Positions 8,780 through 16,786 of a stretch of 64,000 nucleotides of DNA are shown in pieces; positions within the stretch are counted from its first letter, which is position 1; every line of letters starts with the position of its first letter. The DNA lies in assembly GCA_944328665.1 (NCBI GenBank), contig CALVHS010000052.1:27249-91248 (forward strand), written 5' to 3'. Position numbers and translations under genes: made by a program. The DNA comes from an uncultured Clostridia bacterium (GTDB taxonomy: Bacteria; Bacillota; Clostridia; Christensenellales; Borkfalkiaceae). Below the pieces are notes generated by a model. That model had not been told where the DNA came from. It saw only the letters and a list, made by a program, of their open reading frames with translations, and made no database searches.

Positions 8780-9220
8780 GTGAAAAAATCAAAAAAGAAA
8801 CAGGCCATCCTTGAACTTTTATTTCTCGTCGCCAACCTGCTGCCGAGGCAGTGCAAAGCCATGCCGGGCGGGCTGACGCTGCGCCAATATATGCTGCTTT
8901 CTTCCATGAAAGAGATGCAAAGCGCCAATCTCTCTTCCCTTTCCAAAGTCTTCGGGGGCACGCGGCAGAATATCCGCCAACTTGTGGACGCCCTGCACGA
9001 AAAAGGTTACGTCATCCTTGCGCAGTCGGAATACGACAAGCGGGAGATCCGCGTTTCCCTGACGGAAAAGGCCCTGCAATTTTTTGCCGAAAACGAGGAC
9101 GCGGACGAGATCCTTCTGCAGCCCGCCTTCAAAGGGATCGGAGAAAAATCTTTAGACGGCGCCATGCAATGCCTGGAAAAGATGGCCGCCAATTTAGAAT
9201 CGACAGCGGGGACGGAATGA
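8780..9220 (+). CDS. MarR-family transcriptional regulator
   Basis: A 146-aa winged-helix protein. LTLRQYMLLSSMKEM, then SSLSKVFGGTRQNIRQLVDAL (recognition helix) and the wing KGYVILAQSEYDKREIRVSL are typical of MarR. The start is the GTG at 8780, eight bases after a GGAG; the N-terminus MKKSKKKQAI is basic. It is divergent to the GH2-asparaginase unit with both promoters in one 230-bp gap, so it may control that unit (inference). Its stop codon lies in the loop of the terminator hairpin. Confidence 0.9.
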   Translation: MKKSKKKQAILELLFLVANLLPRQCKAMPGGLTLRQYMLLSSMKEMQSANLSSLSKVFGGTRQNIRQLVDALHEKGYVILAQSEYDKREIRVSLTEKALQFFAENEDADEILLQPAFKGIGEKSLDGAMQCLEKMAANLESTAGTE

Positions 9221-9239
9221 TCCGTCCCCGCCGTTTTTT
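9207..9239 (+). terminator. Intrinsic terminator of marR gene
   Basis: A 10-bp stem (9207-9216 / 9221-9230) with loop ATGA that contains the marR stop, followed within three bases by TTTTTT. It lies between convergent genes and ends about 10 bp before the alcohol dehydrogenase stop. Confidence 0.88.
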
Positions 9240-9249
9240 GTCATAATTT

Positions 9250-10422
9250 TTAGCGATACGCCTTTTCAAACACGCCCGCGCAGTCTTTATCGTCCATCTC
9301 GCAGGGGTTGGCGAAGAAGAGGCCCCCCATCGTCTCGCGCGCGTTGACGGCGAGCGTCATGCATTCGTCCTTAGTGATGCCGTAGTCGCTCATCTTCAGA
9401 TCGTCCACGCCGCAAGCCTTCTGCAAGGCGACGAGCGCGGTGAGGAAGTCCTCGGGCTTGTCGGCTTCGGGCATCCCCATGGCGCGCGCCATCTTGATGA
9501 ACTGCCCGTCGCAGGCGTGCCGTTCGATGAAGTAGCGGGCAAATTCCACCGAGATCATGATAAGCCCCGCGCCGTGCGGCAAATTGTGATGATACGCGCT
9601 CATGGCGTGTTCCATCGAGTGCTGCGCCGTGGTGGACGTGAGCTGCATGGTGATGCCCGCGACGGTGGAGCCGTAAGCGACGTGCTCGCGCGCTTCGATA
9701 TCGTTCCCGTCCCTGACGGCGCGCGGCAGGTATTTTGCGATATTTTCGATGGCGGAGAGGGCGATCGCCTCGCTGAACACGTTGACGCCCTTGCTCATCA
9801 TCACCTCGGTATTGTGGAAGAGCGCGTCGAAGCCCTGATAGGCGGTGTACTTGGGCGGCACCGTCTTCATCAGTTCGGGATCGACGACGGAAAGGACGGG
9901 CACGAGGCATTCCGCGCCGAAGCCGATCTTTTCCTTCGTTTCGAGGTTGGAGATGACGCCCCAACAGTTGATCTCCGAGCCCGTGCCCGAGGAGGTGGGC
10001 ACCGTTACGATGGGCAGCCCCTTGTTTGCGAGCGGCTTGCCCTTGCCCGTGCCGCCGTTCACGTAGTCCCAAAGATCGCCGTCGTTGACAGCCATCGCGG
10101 CGATCGCCTTCGAGGAATCGAGCACCGCGCCGCCGCCGAGCGCGAGGATGAAGTCGCACCCGTTTTCGCGCGCGAACGCCGCCCCCTCCATGACGACCTC
10201 TTTGACGGGGTTTTCCATGATCTTGTCGAATACGGCGTATGCAACGCCCGCCTTTGCAAGTTGCTCTTTGACCGTATCCAGCGAGCCGTTGAATTTGGCC
10301 GATTTACCGTTGGAAATGAGCAACATTGCCTTTTTGCCCGATAATTGCTGTTCGGAAAGGGTATGCAGCATCCCCCTGCCGAATACGATGCGCGTGGGGT
10401 TATAAAAGTTGAAAGTTACCAT
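9250..10422 (-). CDS. Iron-containing alcohol dehydrogenase (butanol dehydrogenase type)
   Basis: NAD(P)H-dependent interconversion of aldehydes and alcohols. 390 aa, the usual length of the family, with the N-terminal FYNPTRIVFGRG, the nucleotide-binding GGGAVLDSSKA and PTSSGTGSE, and the metal-site helix HSMEHAMSAYHHNLPHG. The ATG at 10422 has GGAGG about eight bases upstream, although the frame is open for another 56 codons. The promoter lies far upstream (10572-10600), giving a leader of about 140 nt with no motif that I can name. It is divergent from a LysR-type gene. The substrate is probably a fermentation aldehyde (inference). Confidence 0.93.
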   Translation of the reverse strand: MVTFNFYNPTRIVFGRGMLHTLSEQQLSGKKAMLLISNGKSAKFNGSLDTVKEQLAKAGVAYAVFDKIMENPVKEVVMEGAAFARENGCDFILALGGGAVLDSSKAIAAMAVNDGDLWDYVNGGTGKGKPLANKGLPIVTVPTSSGTGSEINCWGVISNLETKEKIGFGAECLVPVLSVVDPELMKTVPPKYTAYQGFDALFHNTEVMMSKGVNVFSEAIALSAIENIAKYLPRAVRDGNDIEAREHVAYGSTVAGITMQLTSTTAQHSMEHAMSAYHHNLPHGAGLIMISVEFARYFIERHACDGQFIKMARAMGMPEADKPEDFLTALVALQKACGVDDLKMSDYGITKDECMTLAVNARETMGGLFFANPCEMDDKDCAGVFEKAYR

Positions 10423-10571
10423 AGATCCTTCCTCCGATCTCAATTTTTCCTGATTCGATAGAGAAAGAAATCCGGACAGCCGGGCTGGCGTTTGCCGACG
10501 TGCAGTCTGCGCCGAACAAGTTTTGTTTGTTCGTTCCTGTCCTGCCGTTCTGCTCTCTATTCTGCGATCAC

Positions 10572-10600
10572 AGTATAGCATAGCCTTCAAATAATGACAA
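10572..10600 (-). promoter_or_regulatory. Promoter of the alcohol dehydrogenase gene
   Basis: On the minus strand TTGTCA (10595-10600), 17 bp, TATACT (10572-10577). It lies back to back with the lysR promoter. Confidence 0.68.
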
Positions 10601-10628
10601 ACGAATATTTTTCATGATATACAATCGC

Positions 10629-10657
10629 TTGCAGGAATGATAAATTTACGGTATAAT
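10629..10657 (+). promoter_or_regulatory. Promoter of lysR gene
   Basis: TTGCAG (10629-10634), 17 bp, TATAAT (10652-10657), about 25 bp upstream of the ATG; GGGAGG is the ribosome site. Confidence 0.7.
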
Positions 10658-10680
10658 CGTAATAACGGGAGGTACATTTT

Positions 10681-11550
10681 ATGGAACTTCGCTTATTGCG
10701 CTATTTTATCGAGGTGGCGCGCGAACAGAATATCACGGCGGCGGCGGAAAGGCTGTACATCACGCAGTCCACCCTTTCCAAGCAATTGATGGAGCTGGAG
10801 AGAGAACTCGGCAAACAGCTGCTCGTCCGCGGCAAGCGCAGGACGATACTGACCGACGACGGGATGTTTTTATTCCGCCGCGCACAGGAGATCGTAGAAC
10901 TTGCAGACAGGACGGAGGCGGCGTTCAAGACGACGGACGAGGTCGTAACGGGCGATATTTCCATCGGCTGCGGCGAGACGGAGGGCATGAACGTCATCAT
11001 CGCCGCCATGCAAAAGATGAACGAGGCATATCCCGACGTGCATTTTCACCTATACAGCGGCAACGACGAGGACGTCTCCGAACGGCTGGACAACGGACTC
11101 ATCGACTTCGGGCTGTTCGTCGGCAGCACCGACCTCGACAAATACGACTATGTACGCCTGGAAGAAAGCGACGTCTGGGGGCTCGTACTGCGCAAAGATC
11201 ATCCGCTCGCGCAAAAGCCGTCCATACGGCCGGCAGACCTCTTTTCCGTCCCCATCCTCTGCGCAAGGCAGGCGATCCATTCCAACGAGCTTGCCGGCTG
11301 GCTGGGGCAAGATCTTTCCGAACTGAACATCCGCGCGACGTATAACCTCGTCCACAATGCCGCGCTGATGGCAAAGGCGGGCATGGGCTGCGTGCTGACC
11401 ATCGACAAACTCATCCCCGAAGGGGGCGAACTTATCTTTCGTCCTCTCGAGCCTGTCGTGCGGGCAGACCTCGTCTTTGCATGGAAAAAGTATCAGGTGT
11501 TTTCCAAAGCCGCAGAAAAGTTTTTAAGCCTGTTACAGGGCGCGGTATAG
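10681..11550 (+). CDS. LysR-family transcriptional regulator
   Basis: 289 aa. The N-terminal winged helix is canonical (MELRLLRYFIEVAREQNITA, then AERLYITQSTLSKQLMELE), followed by a periplasmic-binding-protein-like effector domain from about residue 90 to the end. It is divergent from the iron alcohol dehydrogenase with facing promoters only 28 bp apart, the usual arrangement for a LysR regulator and its target. The effector is unknown. Confidence 0.93.
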   Translation: MELRLLRYFIEVAREQNITAAAERLYITQSTLSKQLMELERELGKQLLVRGKRRTILTDDGMFLFRRAQEIVELADRTEAAFKTTDEVVTGDISIGCGETEGMNVIIAAMQKMNEAYPDVHFHLYSGNDEDVSERLDNGLIDFGLFVGSTDLDKYDYVRLEESDVWGLVLRKDHPLAQKPSIRPADLFSVPILCARQAIHSNELAGWLGQDLSELNIRATYNLVHNAALMAKAGMGCVLTIDKLIPEGGELIFRPLEPVVRADLVFAWKKYQVFSKAAEKFLSLLQGAV

Positions 11551-11685
11551 AAAATTTTGAGACGGCGAAAAAGCATGGCCGTATCCGCGATGCGCCACAG
11601 CCCCGTCCCCCGCGAACGCAGCGTGCGCCTTTTACATAAACACGTTGAGGCGCATGTTCCGTCCTTCGAAAAAAATACACAAAGC

Positions 11686-11850
11686 GGCGGGCGGCCCCGA
11701 AAAGAGCCGCCCGCCCGTGCCGTCACGCCGCCGGGGATAACAACGCTCGCTAAACTACCGCAATGAATGTACTCGTTGATAAAATCGTATGTCTTTTTCT
11801 TCCTTCTTCGGTCTCTTCCGTATATCGTCTCCCTAATGCCAACTTATGTT
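11686..11850 (-). ncRNA. Candidate small RNA (orphan transcription unit)
   Basis: A minus-strand promoter (TTGTCA-17-TATATT) would start a transcript near 11850 that runs to a 10-bp GC-rich stem-loop at 11715-11686, about 165 nt. A T-rich run (seven T) comes only about 14 bp after the hairpin, so termination is uncertain. There is no reading frame with a credible ribosome site; a 30-codon TTG frame ends near the middle. I do not recognise a known RNA family. Confidence 0.25.
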
Positions 11851-11858
11851 TTTGTTAG

Positions 11859-11887
11859 AATATAGCACCCACGCTATCTTATGACAA
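11859..11887 (-). promoter_or_regulatory. Orphan minus-strand promoter
   Basis: TTGTCA (11882-11887), 17 bp, TATATT (11859-11864) on the minus strand, with no obvious gene downstream before the convergent lysR gene. Confidence 0.5.
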
Positions 11888-11942
11888 TATAGATGTGTCC
11901 CGAACAAGAGGCACTTGAAAAAATTTTTTCGTAAACGAAAAA

Positions 11943-11962
11943 GCAGCCCCAAAAAGGGCTGC
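11943..11962 (-). terminator. Terminator of the arginase-family gene
   Basis: On the minus strand GCAGCCC / GGGCTGC form a 7-bp stem and are followed by five T residues, about 28 bp after the arginase stop. Confidence 0.82.
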
Positions 11963-11989
11963 CTTCCTATTCAAATCCTGAAACAAATT

Positions 11990-12841
11990 TCAGTCTGTAA
12001 ACATCTTGATCTTTGCAAACATCTTATGCAATTTGTATTCGTCGAAAGGAAGATACTCGGCTATTGTAAAACCGACGACATCGGTATTTTCCGTGATCAA
12101 ACACAGTATCTCCGACAACTTCTCGATCGTCATCTTCCCTCCGCCGGAGCCGTCTCCGACCAATTCCGTATTCGCAAAATATGTCGAATGAAAAAGCCGC
12201 TCGTCCAATACGTCTATATCAAGGTGTATCAAAATATGGTCAAAGCGGCCTATGAAAGCCTTTATTTCGGGATCGGTCACAAATGCCTTGTCTTGCACTT
12301 TGTACTTCACGCCCGTTTCATTGAGATATTTTTCCTGATGATCGTGAAGAGGCTGAAGCCCGATATAGAGGATCTCATTCGGCTTGAACATTGGATTTTT
12401 CATCGCTTTCGTCAATTGTTCGGCTCCACGCCCCAAAAGACTGCCCAATACCATTGCGTGAGCATTCGGATATCCGTCGTCTACGGTCGACACGTCGGGG
12501 TGCGCGTCGATCCATATAATGCCGACCTTCTCATATTTCCCGTGAAGATAGTCAAACGGTGCGAGCGACACGATGCAATTGCCCCCGACGGTGATTATCT
12601 TGTCTGGATCTTCCGCCGCGATCTTCCTTTGCGCGTCCTTGATCCCGGACAAAACCTCTTCCTCGGCATATATTCCGTTTGTAACGGCCTTTTCTTTGCC
12701 GTCGGGCGGCATGATATCCACTTTCACCACGGGTTGACGCTCGTTCGAAGGCAATATGTATTGCAACAAATTGGCTCCGAAATAATATGCGTCAAGTCCG
12801 CCGCTGACATGATCGGGATATAAAAGTCTGATCGTTTTCAT
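11990..12841 (-). CDS. Arginase/agmatinase-family protein, Cys variant
   Basis: A 283-aa member of the ureohydrolase superfamily (Mn-dependent hydrolysis of guanidino compounds). Two metal motifs are intact: DAHPD (residues 112-116) and HLDIDVLD (207-214, Asp208 and Asp210). The first motif, usually GGDHS, reads GGNCIVS with Cys89 in place of the His ligand. I recall similar sequences in lactic bacteria and Clostridia annotated only as arginase family, so this is a subfamily trait rather than a mutation. The substrate is therefore open. ATG 12841 gives the N-terminus MKTIRLLYPD; an ATG six codons upstream is possible. Its codon use is clearly more AT-rich than the neighbours, and a 68-bp repeat lies just upstream, both consistent with acquisition by transfer (inference). 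Confidence 0.8.
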   Translation of the reverse strand: MKTIRLLYPDHVSGGLDAYYFGANLLQYILPSNERQPVVKVDIMPPDGKEKAVTNGIYAEEEVLSGIKDAQRKIAAEDPDKIITVGGNCIVSLAPFDYLHGKYEKVGIIWIDAHPDVSTVDDGYPNAHAMVLGSLLGRGAEQLTKAMKNPMFKPNEILYIGLQPLHDHQEKYLNETGVKYKVQDKAFVTDPEIKAFIGRFDHILIHLDIDVLDERLFHSTYFANTELVGDGSGGGKMTIEKLSEILCLITENTDVVGFTIAEYLPFDEYKLHKMFAKIKMFTD

Positions 12842-12912
12842 TGTAATTTTGATCTCCATGACATCTGATCTTTAATTCCGGCTTTGTTTTATTGCCTATA
12901 TGATACTGTAAG

Positions 12913-12980
12913 GGAACAATAGGGACCGCGCCTTTTGCGGCATCTTTTGTGCGCCTTGCCGCATCGTCTTTGCAATACGC
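12913..12980. repeat. Intergenic repeat, copy A
   Basis: A 68-bp block nearly identical (two substitutions, two short indels) to 45974-46042. Read on the minus strand it contains two imperfect tandem units starting GATGCGGCAAGGCGC and GATGCCGCAAAAGGCGC. It lies about 70 bp upstream of the arginase start. The indels break any shared frame, so conservation is at DNA or RNA level. Confidence 0.8.
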
Positions 12981-13004
12981 GGGTATTGCCGTTTTGACGC
13001 CGGC

Positions 13005-13035
13005 AAAACCGGCACGCCGAAAGCGTGCCGGTTTT
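13005..13035. terminator. Hairpin terminator downstream of AspRS
   Basis: A 13-bp perfect stem (13005-13017 / 13023-13035) with a 5-base loop. The AAAA/TTTT ends of the stem supply the T-run in the minus direction, just after the AspRS stop at 13047. Confidence 0.8.
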
Positions 13036-13046
13036 CGTCATATCCG

Positions 13047-14381
13047 TCAGGGCGTGACGCGGTTGATGTCGCGCGGGAACATGGAAGCGCTGCGCACGTT
13101 TTTGAATCCCAACAGGTGCATGGTGATGCGCTCCAGCCCCAGTCCAAGCCCCCCGTGCGGCGGCATCCCGTACTTGTGCGCCATCAAATAACTTTCAAAA
13201 TCGGCGGGATCCATCCCGCGCGCCCGCATCTTGGCGACCTGCTCGCCATAGTCGTGGATGCGCTGTCCGCCCGTCGTGATCTCGATGCCGCGGAACAGCA
13301 GGTCGAAGCTGAGGGTATAGGCGGGATCGGCGGGGTCATCCATCGCATAAAAGGGACGCTTTTCGGAAGGGTAATGGGTGACGAAGAGGAAATCCGAACC
13401 GTATTCCTGCTTCGCCCACTTGCCGAGGATCTGCTCTTCTTCCGGCTCAAAATCGCGATAGTCGGTGATCTTCTTTTTATATTTTTTGGTGATGATCTCC
13501 TTCGCGTCCATAAACTTGACGACGGGGATCTCTCCGATCGCGGGCAGATCGACGTTCAACAGAGCAAGTTCGGGCGCGTAGTCCTTTTTAAGCAGCGCCA
13601 TGATGTATTTGAGGGCGCCCGTCTCCATGTTCATGATGTCATAAAAGCTGTCGATAAAGCCCATTTCGAAGTCCATGCTGACATACTCGTTGAGATGGCG
13701 GGAGGTATCGTGGTGTTCGGCGCGGAACACGGGGCCGACTTCGAACACGCGCTCGTACACGGGCACGAGCATCTGTTTATAAAACTGCGGGCTCTGCGCC
13801 AGAAAAACTTGCTTGCCGAAATAGTCGAGGCGGAAGATGTTGGCGCCCCCTTCCGCTCCCTGCGCGTTGATCTTGGGGGTGCGGATCTCCGTAAAATTTT
13901 GGCTGAACAAAAATTCGCGGAAACCGCGCGCGATGCCTTCCTGGATCTTGAACACGGCGCGCTCTTTGGGATTGCGCAGGGTGACGGGACGCATGTTCAG
14001 ATTGAGATCGAGCGGAATGTTGTCCAGCTGCTTTTTATTGATGACGATGGGCATCTGCTCGGCGGGAGAAGAAAGCACTTCGATATCGTGGATCTGCATC
14101 TCGTAGCGGTCTTCCCTGGTCTGGTCTTTGACGATCTTGCCCGTGATCTTGACGGCGCAGCCCTCGACCACTTTTTCGTCCATGCGATAGTCGGAAAAAT
14201 CGGGTGAATACACGCACTGCACGACGTCGCGCGCGGTGCGGATGATGACGAAGGCAAAGCCCGTCATCTCGCGGATACGGTGGATCATGCCCTTCATGAC
14301 CACTTCGCGGTCGGCATATGCGGGAAAGTCTCGATACTCCACGCAAGTCTTTTCGATCTCGCCGTCCATCTTTTCCATCAT
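13047..14381 (-). CDS. aspS: Aspartyl-tRNA synthetase, archaeal type
   Basis: Class II synthetase, 444 aa, much shorter than the 590-aa bacterial AspRS because it lacks the GAD insertion. N-terminal OB fold (about 20-115), then the catalytic core with motif 2 in FRAEHHDTSRHLNEY (near 220-235) and motif 3 in GGLGLGLERI (near 412-421). This archaeal form occurs in many Clostridia. In the OB fold the sequence is GMIHRIR, with His where tRNA-Asp-specific archaeal enzymes usually have Trp. This hints at a non-discriminating enzyme that also charges tRNA-Asn and would need GatCAB (inference). The start ATG has AGAGG nine bases upstream; a second ATG follows at once. Confidence 0.9.
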   Translation of the reverse strand: MMEKMDGEIEKTCVEYRDFPAYADREVVMKGMIHRIREMTGFAFVIIRTARDVVQCVYSPDFSDYRMDEKVVEGCAVKITGKIVKDQTREDRYEMQIHDIEVLSSPAEQMPIVINKKQLDNIPLDLNLNMRPVTLRNPKERAVFKIQEGIARGFREFLFSQNFTEIRTPKINAQGAEGGANIFRLDYFGKQVFLAQSPQFYKQMLVPVYERVFEVGPVFRAEHHDTSRHLNEYVSMDFEMGFIDSFYDIMNMETGALKYIMALLKKDYAPELALLNVDLPAIGEIPVVKFMDAKEIITKKYKKKITDYRDFEPEEEQILGKWAKQEYGSDFLFVTHYPSEKRPFYAMDDPADPAYTLSFDLLFRGIEITTGGQRIHDYGEQVAKMRARGMDPADFESYLMAHKYGMPPHGGLGLGLERITMHLLGFKNVRSASMFPRDINRVTP

Positions 14382-14481
14382 AAAAAATGACCTCTCTTTA
14401 GATTTCGCTGTCTATTGTAAACTTTTGCGGCGGAAAATGCAAGCGATTGCGCGCCGTACGCGCGCAAAATTCCGCACGCCT

Positions 14482-15756
14482 TCAGCGAGGGCGGCGCAGC
14501 GGCTTGGGCAGCTTGTTTTTCATCACCCCGCCGCTCGCTTTGCCCGAGCCTAAGACGCAGCCTTCGTACGCCGCCGCGCACCAGCCGTGCAAGCGCGGCG
14601 CGGGCACCTCTTCGCCGCGCAGGTACGCCGCCGCTTCCTCTTCCGTCAATTCGTTTACCTCGCAAAAGCGCACGCCCGCCGCCATCGCGAGGGCATGGGA
14701 GGGCTCGAACCTGTCCTTTTGCACCCTGCCGAGGCACAGCCCCGCGCGAAGCACCTTCAGCCCCGCGAGCGGGAACGCCTCCGGCAGCATCCAAAGGGTA
14801 TCCCCGAAGGAAAGAAGTTCTCCCCGCGGCGGCGACTGCAGATGCTCCTCGGCAAAGGCGCGCCAAAGGGAGACCGCCCTTTTGTCCGCGGGCGCATTTT
14901 TTCCGCGGAGGATCGGAGAGCGCCCTTCCCCCTCTTTCAAAAAGAGGGCGGCATACTGGCCCTCCCCGCGCACGCGGTGGGGCCATAGTTTATGCTCTTG
15001 CAAAAGACGAAAACCCTGCCCCGCCAAACGGGCGGCGTTTTCTTCGTCCTCCTCGCGGGAAAAGGTGCAGGTAGAATAGACAAGTTTTCCGCCCGCGCGC
15101 AGCATCTTTGCCGCGCTCGCCAAGATCTTGCGCTGCCTGTCCGCGCACATACGGACGTTCGCCTCGCTCCATTCGGCGAGCGCAGCCTCTTCCTTGCGGA
15201 ACACCCCCCCCCCCGTGCAGGGCGCGTCGACGAGGAACATGTAGAAAAAGCCCGCAAAGCGGCCTTCGAGGGCGGCGGGATCGGCGCAGAGCACGACGGC
15301 ATTGCGGATCCCCAGCCGCTCAACATTTTCCGCCAAAACGGCGGCGCGGGCGGGGATCTTTTCGTTGAGAACGAGTATGCCCTCACCCCGCATCGCCGCG
15401 GCGAGCTGTCCGCTCTTGCCTCCGGGCGCGGCGCAGAGGTCGAGCACCCTCTCCCCGGGGCAAACGTCCAATAAAGGAGCCGTGCACATGGCGCTCGGCT
15501 CCTGCACATAAAAAAGCCCCGCGGCGTGAAAGAGGCTCTTGCCCGGCTTTTCGGCGCGGATGTAGACGCCGTCCTCCGTCCAGGGCACGGCGCCGTCCGT
15601 CTCCAAAACGCCGCGGCAGATAAAACTCTCGCGGGTGATCTTCAACGTATTGACGCGCACCCCTTTCACGGGCGGCGCGCCGAGACAGGCAAAATAGGCG
15701 GCGGCATCGGGGAGCTGCCGTTCGATGCGCGCGCGGTAGGCGGAAGGCAGGTTCAT
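14482..15756 (-). CDS. RsmB/RsmF-family rRNA cytosine-C5 methyltransferase
   Basis: SAM-dependent methylation of a cytosine in rRNA. 424 aa. SAM-binding motif LDLCAAPGGKS (near 106-116), motif IV VDAPCTGGGVF and motif VI YSTCTFSREEDEE, each carrying one of the two Cys residues used by the family. The C-terminal 130 residues fit the RsmF-type RNA-binding tail. The start overlaps the stop of the upstream exonuclease gene (ATGA), so the two are translationally coupled. The exact rRNA position cannot be told from sequence. Confidence 0.9.
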   Translation of the reverse strand: MNLPSAYRARIERQLPDAAAYFACLGAPPVKGVRVNTLKITRESFICRGVLETDGAVPWTEDGVYIRAEKPGKSLFHAAGLFYVQEPSAMCTAPLLDVCPGERVLDLCAAPGGKSGQLAAAMRGEGILVLNEKIPARAAVLAENVERLGIRNAVVLCADPAALEGRFAGFFYMFLVDAPCTGGGVFRKEEAALAEWSEANVRMCADRQRKILASAAKMLRAGGKLVYSTCTFSREEDEENAARLAGQGFRLLQEHKLWPHRVRGEGQYAALFLKEGEGRSPILRGKNAPADKRAVSLWRAFAEEHLQSPPRGELLSFGDTLWMLPEAFPLAGLKVLRAGLCLGRVQKDRFEPSHALAMAAGVRFCEVNELTEEEAAAYLRGEEVPAPRLHGWCAAAYEGCVLGSGKASGGVMKNKLPKPLRRPR

Positions 15757-16727
15757 TCTTCCTCCGCCCAGAGAAGGCGCTTGAATTCGGAGAGCTTATA
15801 GATCTCGCCGATGGCGCCCTCGTCGTACAGCTTGTGCGCCGCGTCGCGGCGGACGGAATCGTCGCCGTCCTCCTCCACAAAGACGTTGCAGCCGGAAAGT
15901 TTCAGGGAATATTTGCCGCCCCGCGCCACGATCGCCTTGACGAGCCGCTTGGCGAGGGGAACGTCCTCTTCGATGCTGCGGGAAAAACTGAAACGCCTGC
16001 CCTTGAACTCCCGCGAGATGGGCCGCACGCGATACCCGAACACAAAGTTGTTGAATTTGGAACGCTTTTCCCCCTTTTCCCGCTTTGCCTGTGCCTTTTC
16101 GCTCATATATTTGGCGCGCGCCTGCGAAGAGCAGTTGGAAAACTGGTAATCCTGTATCTTGCCCCGGCGCACGCTGTAACGCTCTAAAAGCTCGGGCAAA
16201 GTGCATTGCTCCTTTTCGCACATCGCCTGCGCGATCCTCATGGTCGCGTAAGCGTCGTCCGCTGCGCAATGGGGCGTATATTCGACCTCGAAGATCTCCG
16301 TCAGCGCCTCCAACCCCGCCTGGCGGTCAAAAGTCTTTGTCATCGCCATGTAAACGACCTGCGTATCCGCAAAGCGAAAGGCAAAGGAAGGAAGTTTGTA
16401 ACGGCGGGTCTCCAAACAGAGGTATTTGACGTCGTTGACGGCGGCATGCCCGAACACGAGCTTGTCCTCCCCCTCCAAAAGTTCCTTGATCCGCGGATAA
16501 AAGTGCGGAAAGGGCGGATATTTTTTAAATTCTTCGTAATCGTACGGAAGGACGATCCCGTCCCCGCCGCGGTCGGTCAGATGAAACTTTCCGTTGGGAT
16601 TGATGAGGATGTCCTCCTTTTTGATGATGTTGAACCGTTCGTCGCACACACAATAACCAAAGACGCAGATCTTTGCCACATTTTTATAGACACATGCACA
16701 CTCGATATCGAAAAAAACGTACTCCAT
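15753..16727 (-). CDS. DEDDh 3'-5' exonuclease with C-terminal BRCT-like region
   Basis: 324 aa. The N-terminal 180 residues are a DnaQ-type exonuclease: FFDIECA (Asp7, Glu9), GHAAVNDVKYL (Asp) and HCAADDAYATMRIA (His, Asp), so all four DEDDh metal ligands are visible. After a Lys-rich linker (about 205-235), the last 80 residues (RPISREFKGRRFSFSRSI ... GAIGEIYKLSEFKRLL) look like a BRCT domain. Proteins of this kind, an exonuclease joined to BRCT, occur in Bacillota and are poorly studied. Its -35 lies inside one of two 20-bp direct repeats upstream. No strong ribosome site is visible before the ATG at 16727. Confidence 0.85.
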   Translation of the reverse strand: MEYVFFDIECACVYKNVAKICVFGYCVCDERFNIIKKEDILINPNGKFHLTDRGGDGIVLPYDYEEFKKYPPFPHFYPRIKELLEGEDKLVFGHAAVNDVKYLCLETRRYKLPSFAFRFADTQVVYMAMTKTFDRQAGLEALTEIFEVEYTPHCAADDAYATMRIAQAMCEKEQCTLPELLERYSVRRGKIQDYQFSNCSSQARAKYMSEKAQAKREKGEKRSKFNNFVFGYRVRPISREFKGRRFSFSRSIEEDVPLAKRLVKAIVARGGKYSLKLSGCNVFVEEDGDDSVRRDAAHKLYDEGAIGEIYKLSEFKRLLWAEEE

Positions 16728-16756
16728 GACCGCCGCACCATATACTCTTTGCGCAT

Positions 16757-16786
16757 ATTATATCACAAATGCGGCGGAACTGTAAA
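16757..16786 (-). promoter_or_regulatory. Promoter of the exonuclease-methyltransferase unit
   Basis: On the minus strand TTTACA (16781-16786), 18 bp, TATAAT (16757-16762). The -35 hexamer is part of the first 20-bp direct repeat. Confidence 0.65.

Larger units (their letters stand above)
11551..11942. other. Gene-free interval with orphan promoter and hairpin
   Basis: About 390 bp between the lysR stop and the arginase terminator without a convincing coding frame. It holds a GC-rich 10-bp hairpin (11686-11695 / 11706-11715) and a minus-strand promoter at 11859-11887. Short frames on either strand lack ribosome sites. Confidence 0.6.

Noticed and set aside
10423..10565. 140-nt leader of the alcohol dehydrogenase considered as a riboswitch or T-box
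   Set aside because: No T-box sequence, no terminator/antiterminator pair and no known aptamer core was found.
12896..13147. Short minus-strand frame running through repeat copy A
   Set aside because: The equivalent frame in copy B is shifted by indels, so it is not conserved as protein.
14382..14481. Gap between the methyltransferase and AspRS genes considered as a T-box leader for AspRS
   Set aside because: The gap is about 100 bp and lacks the conserved T-box sequence and a terminator.
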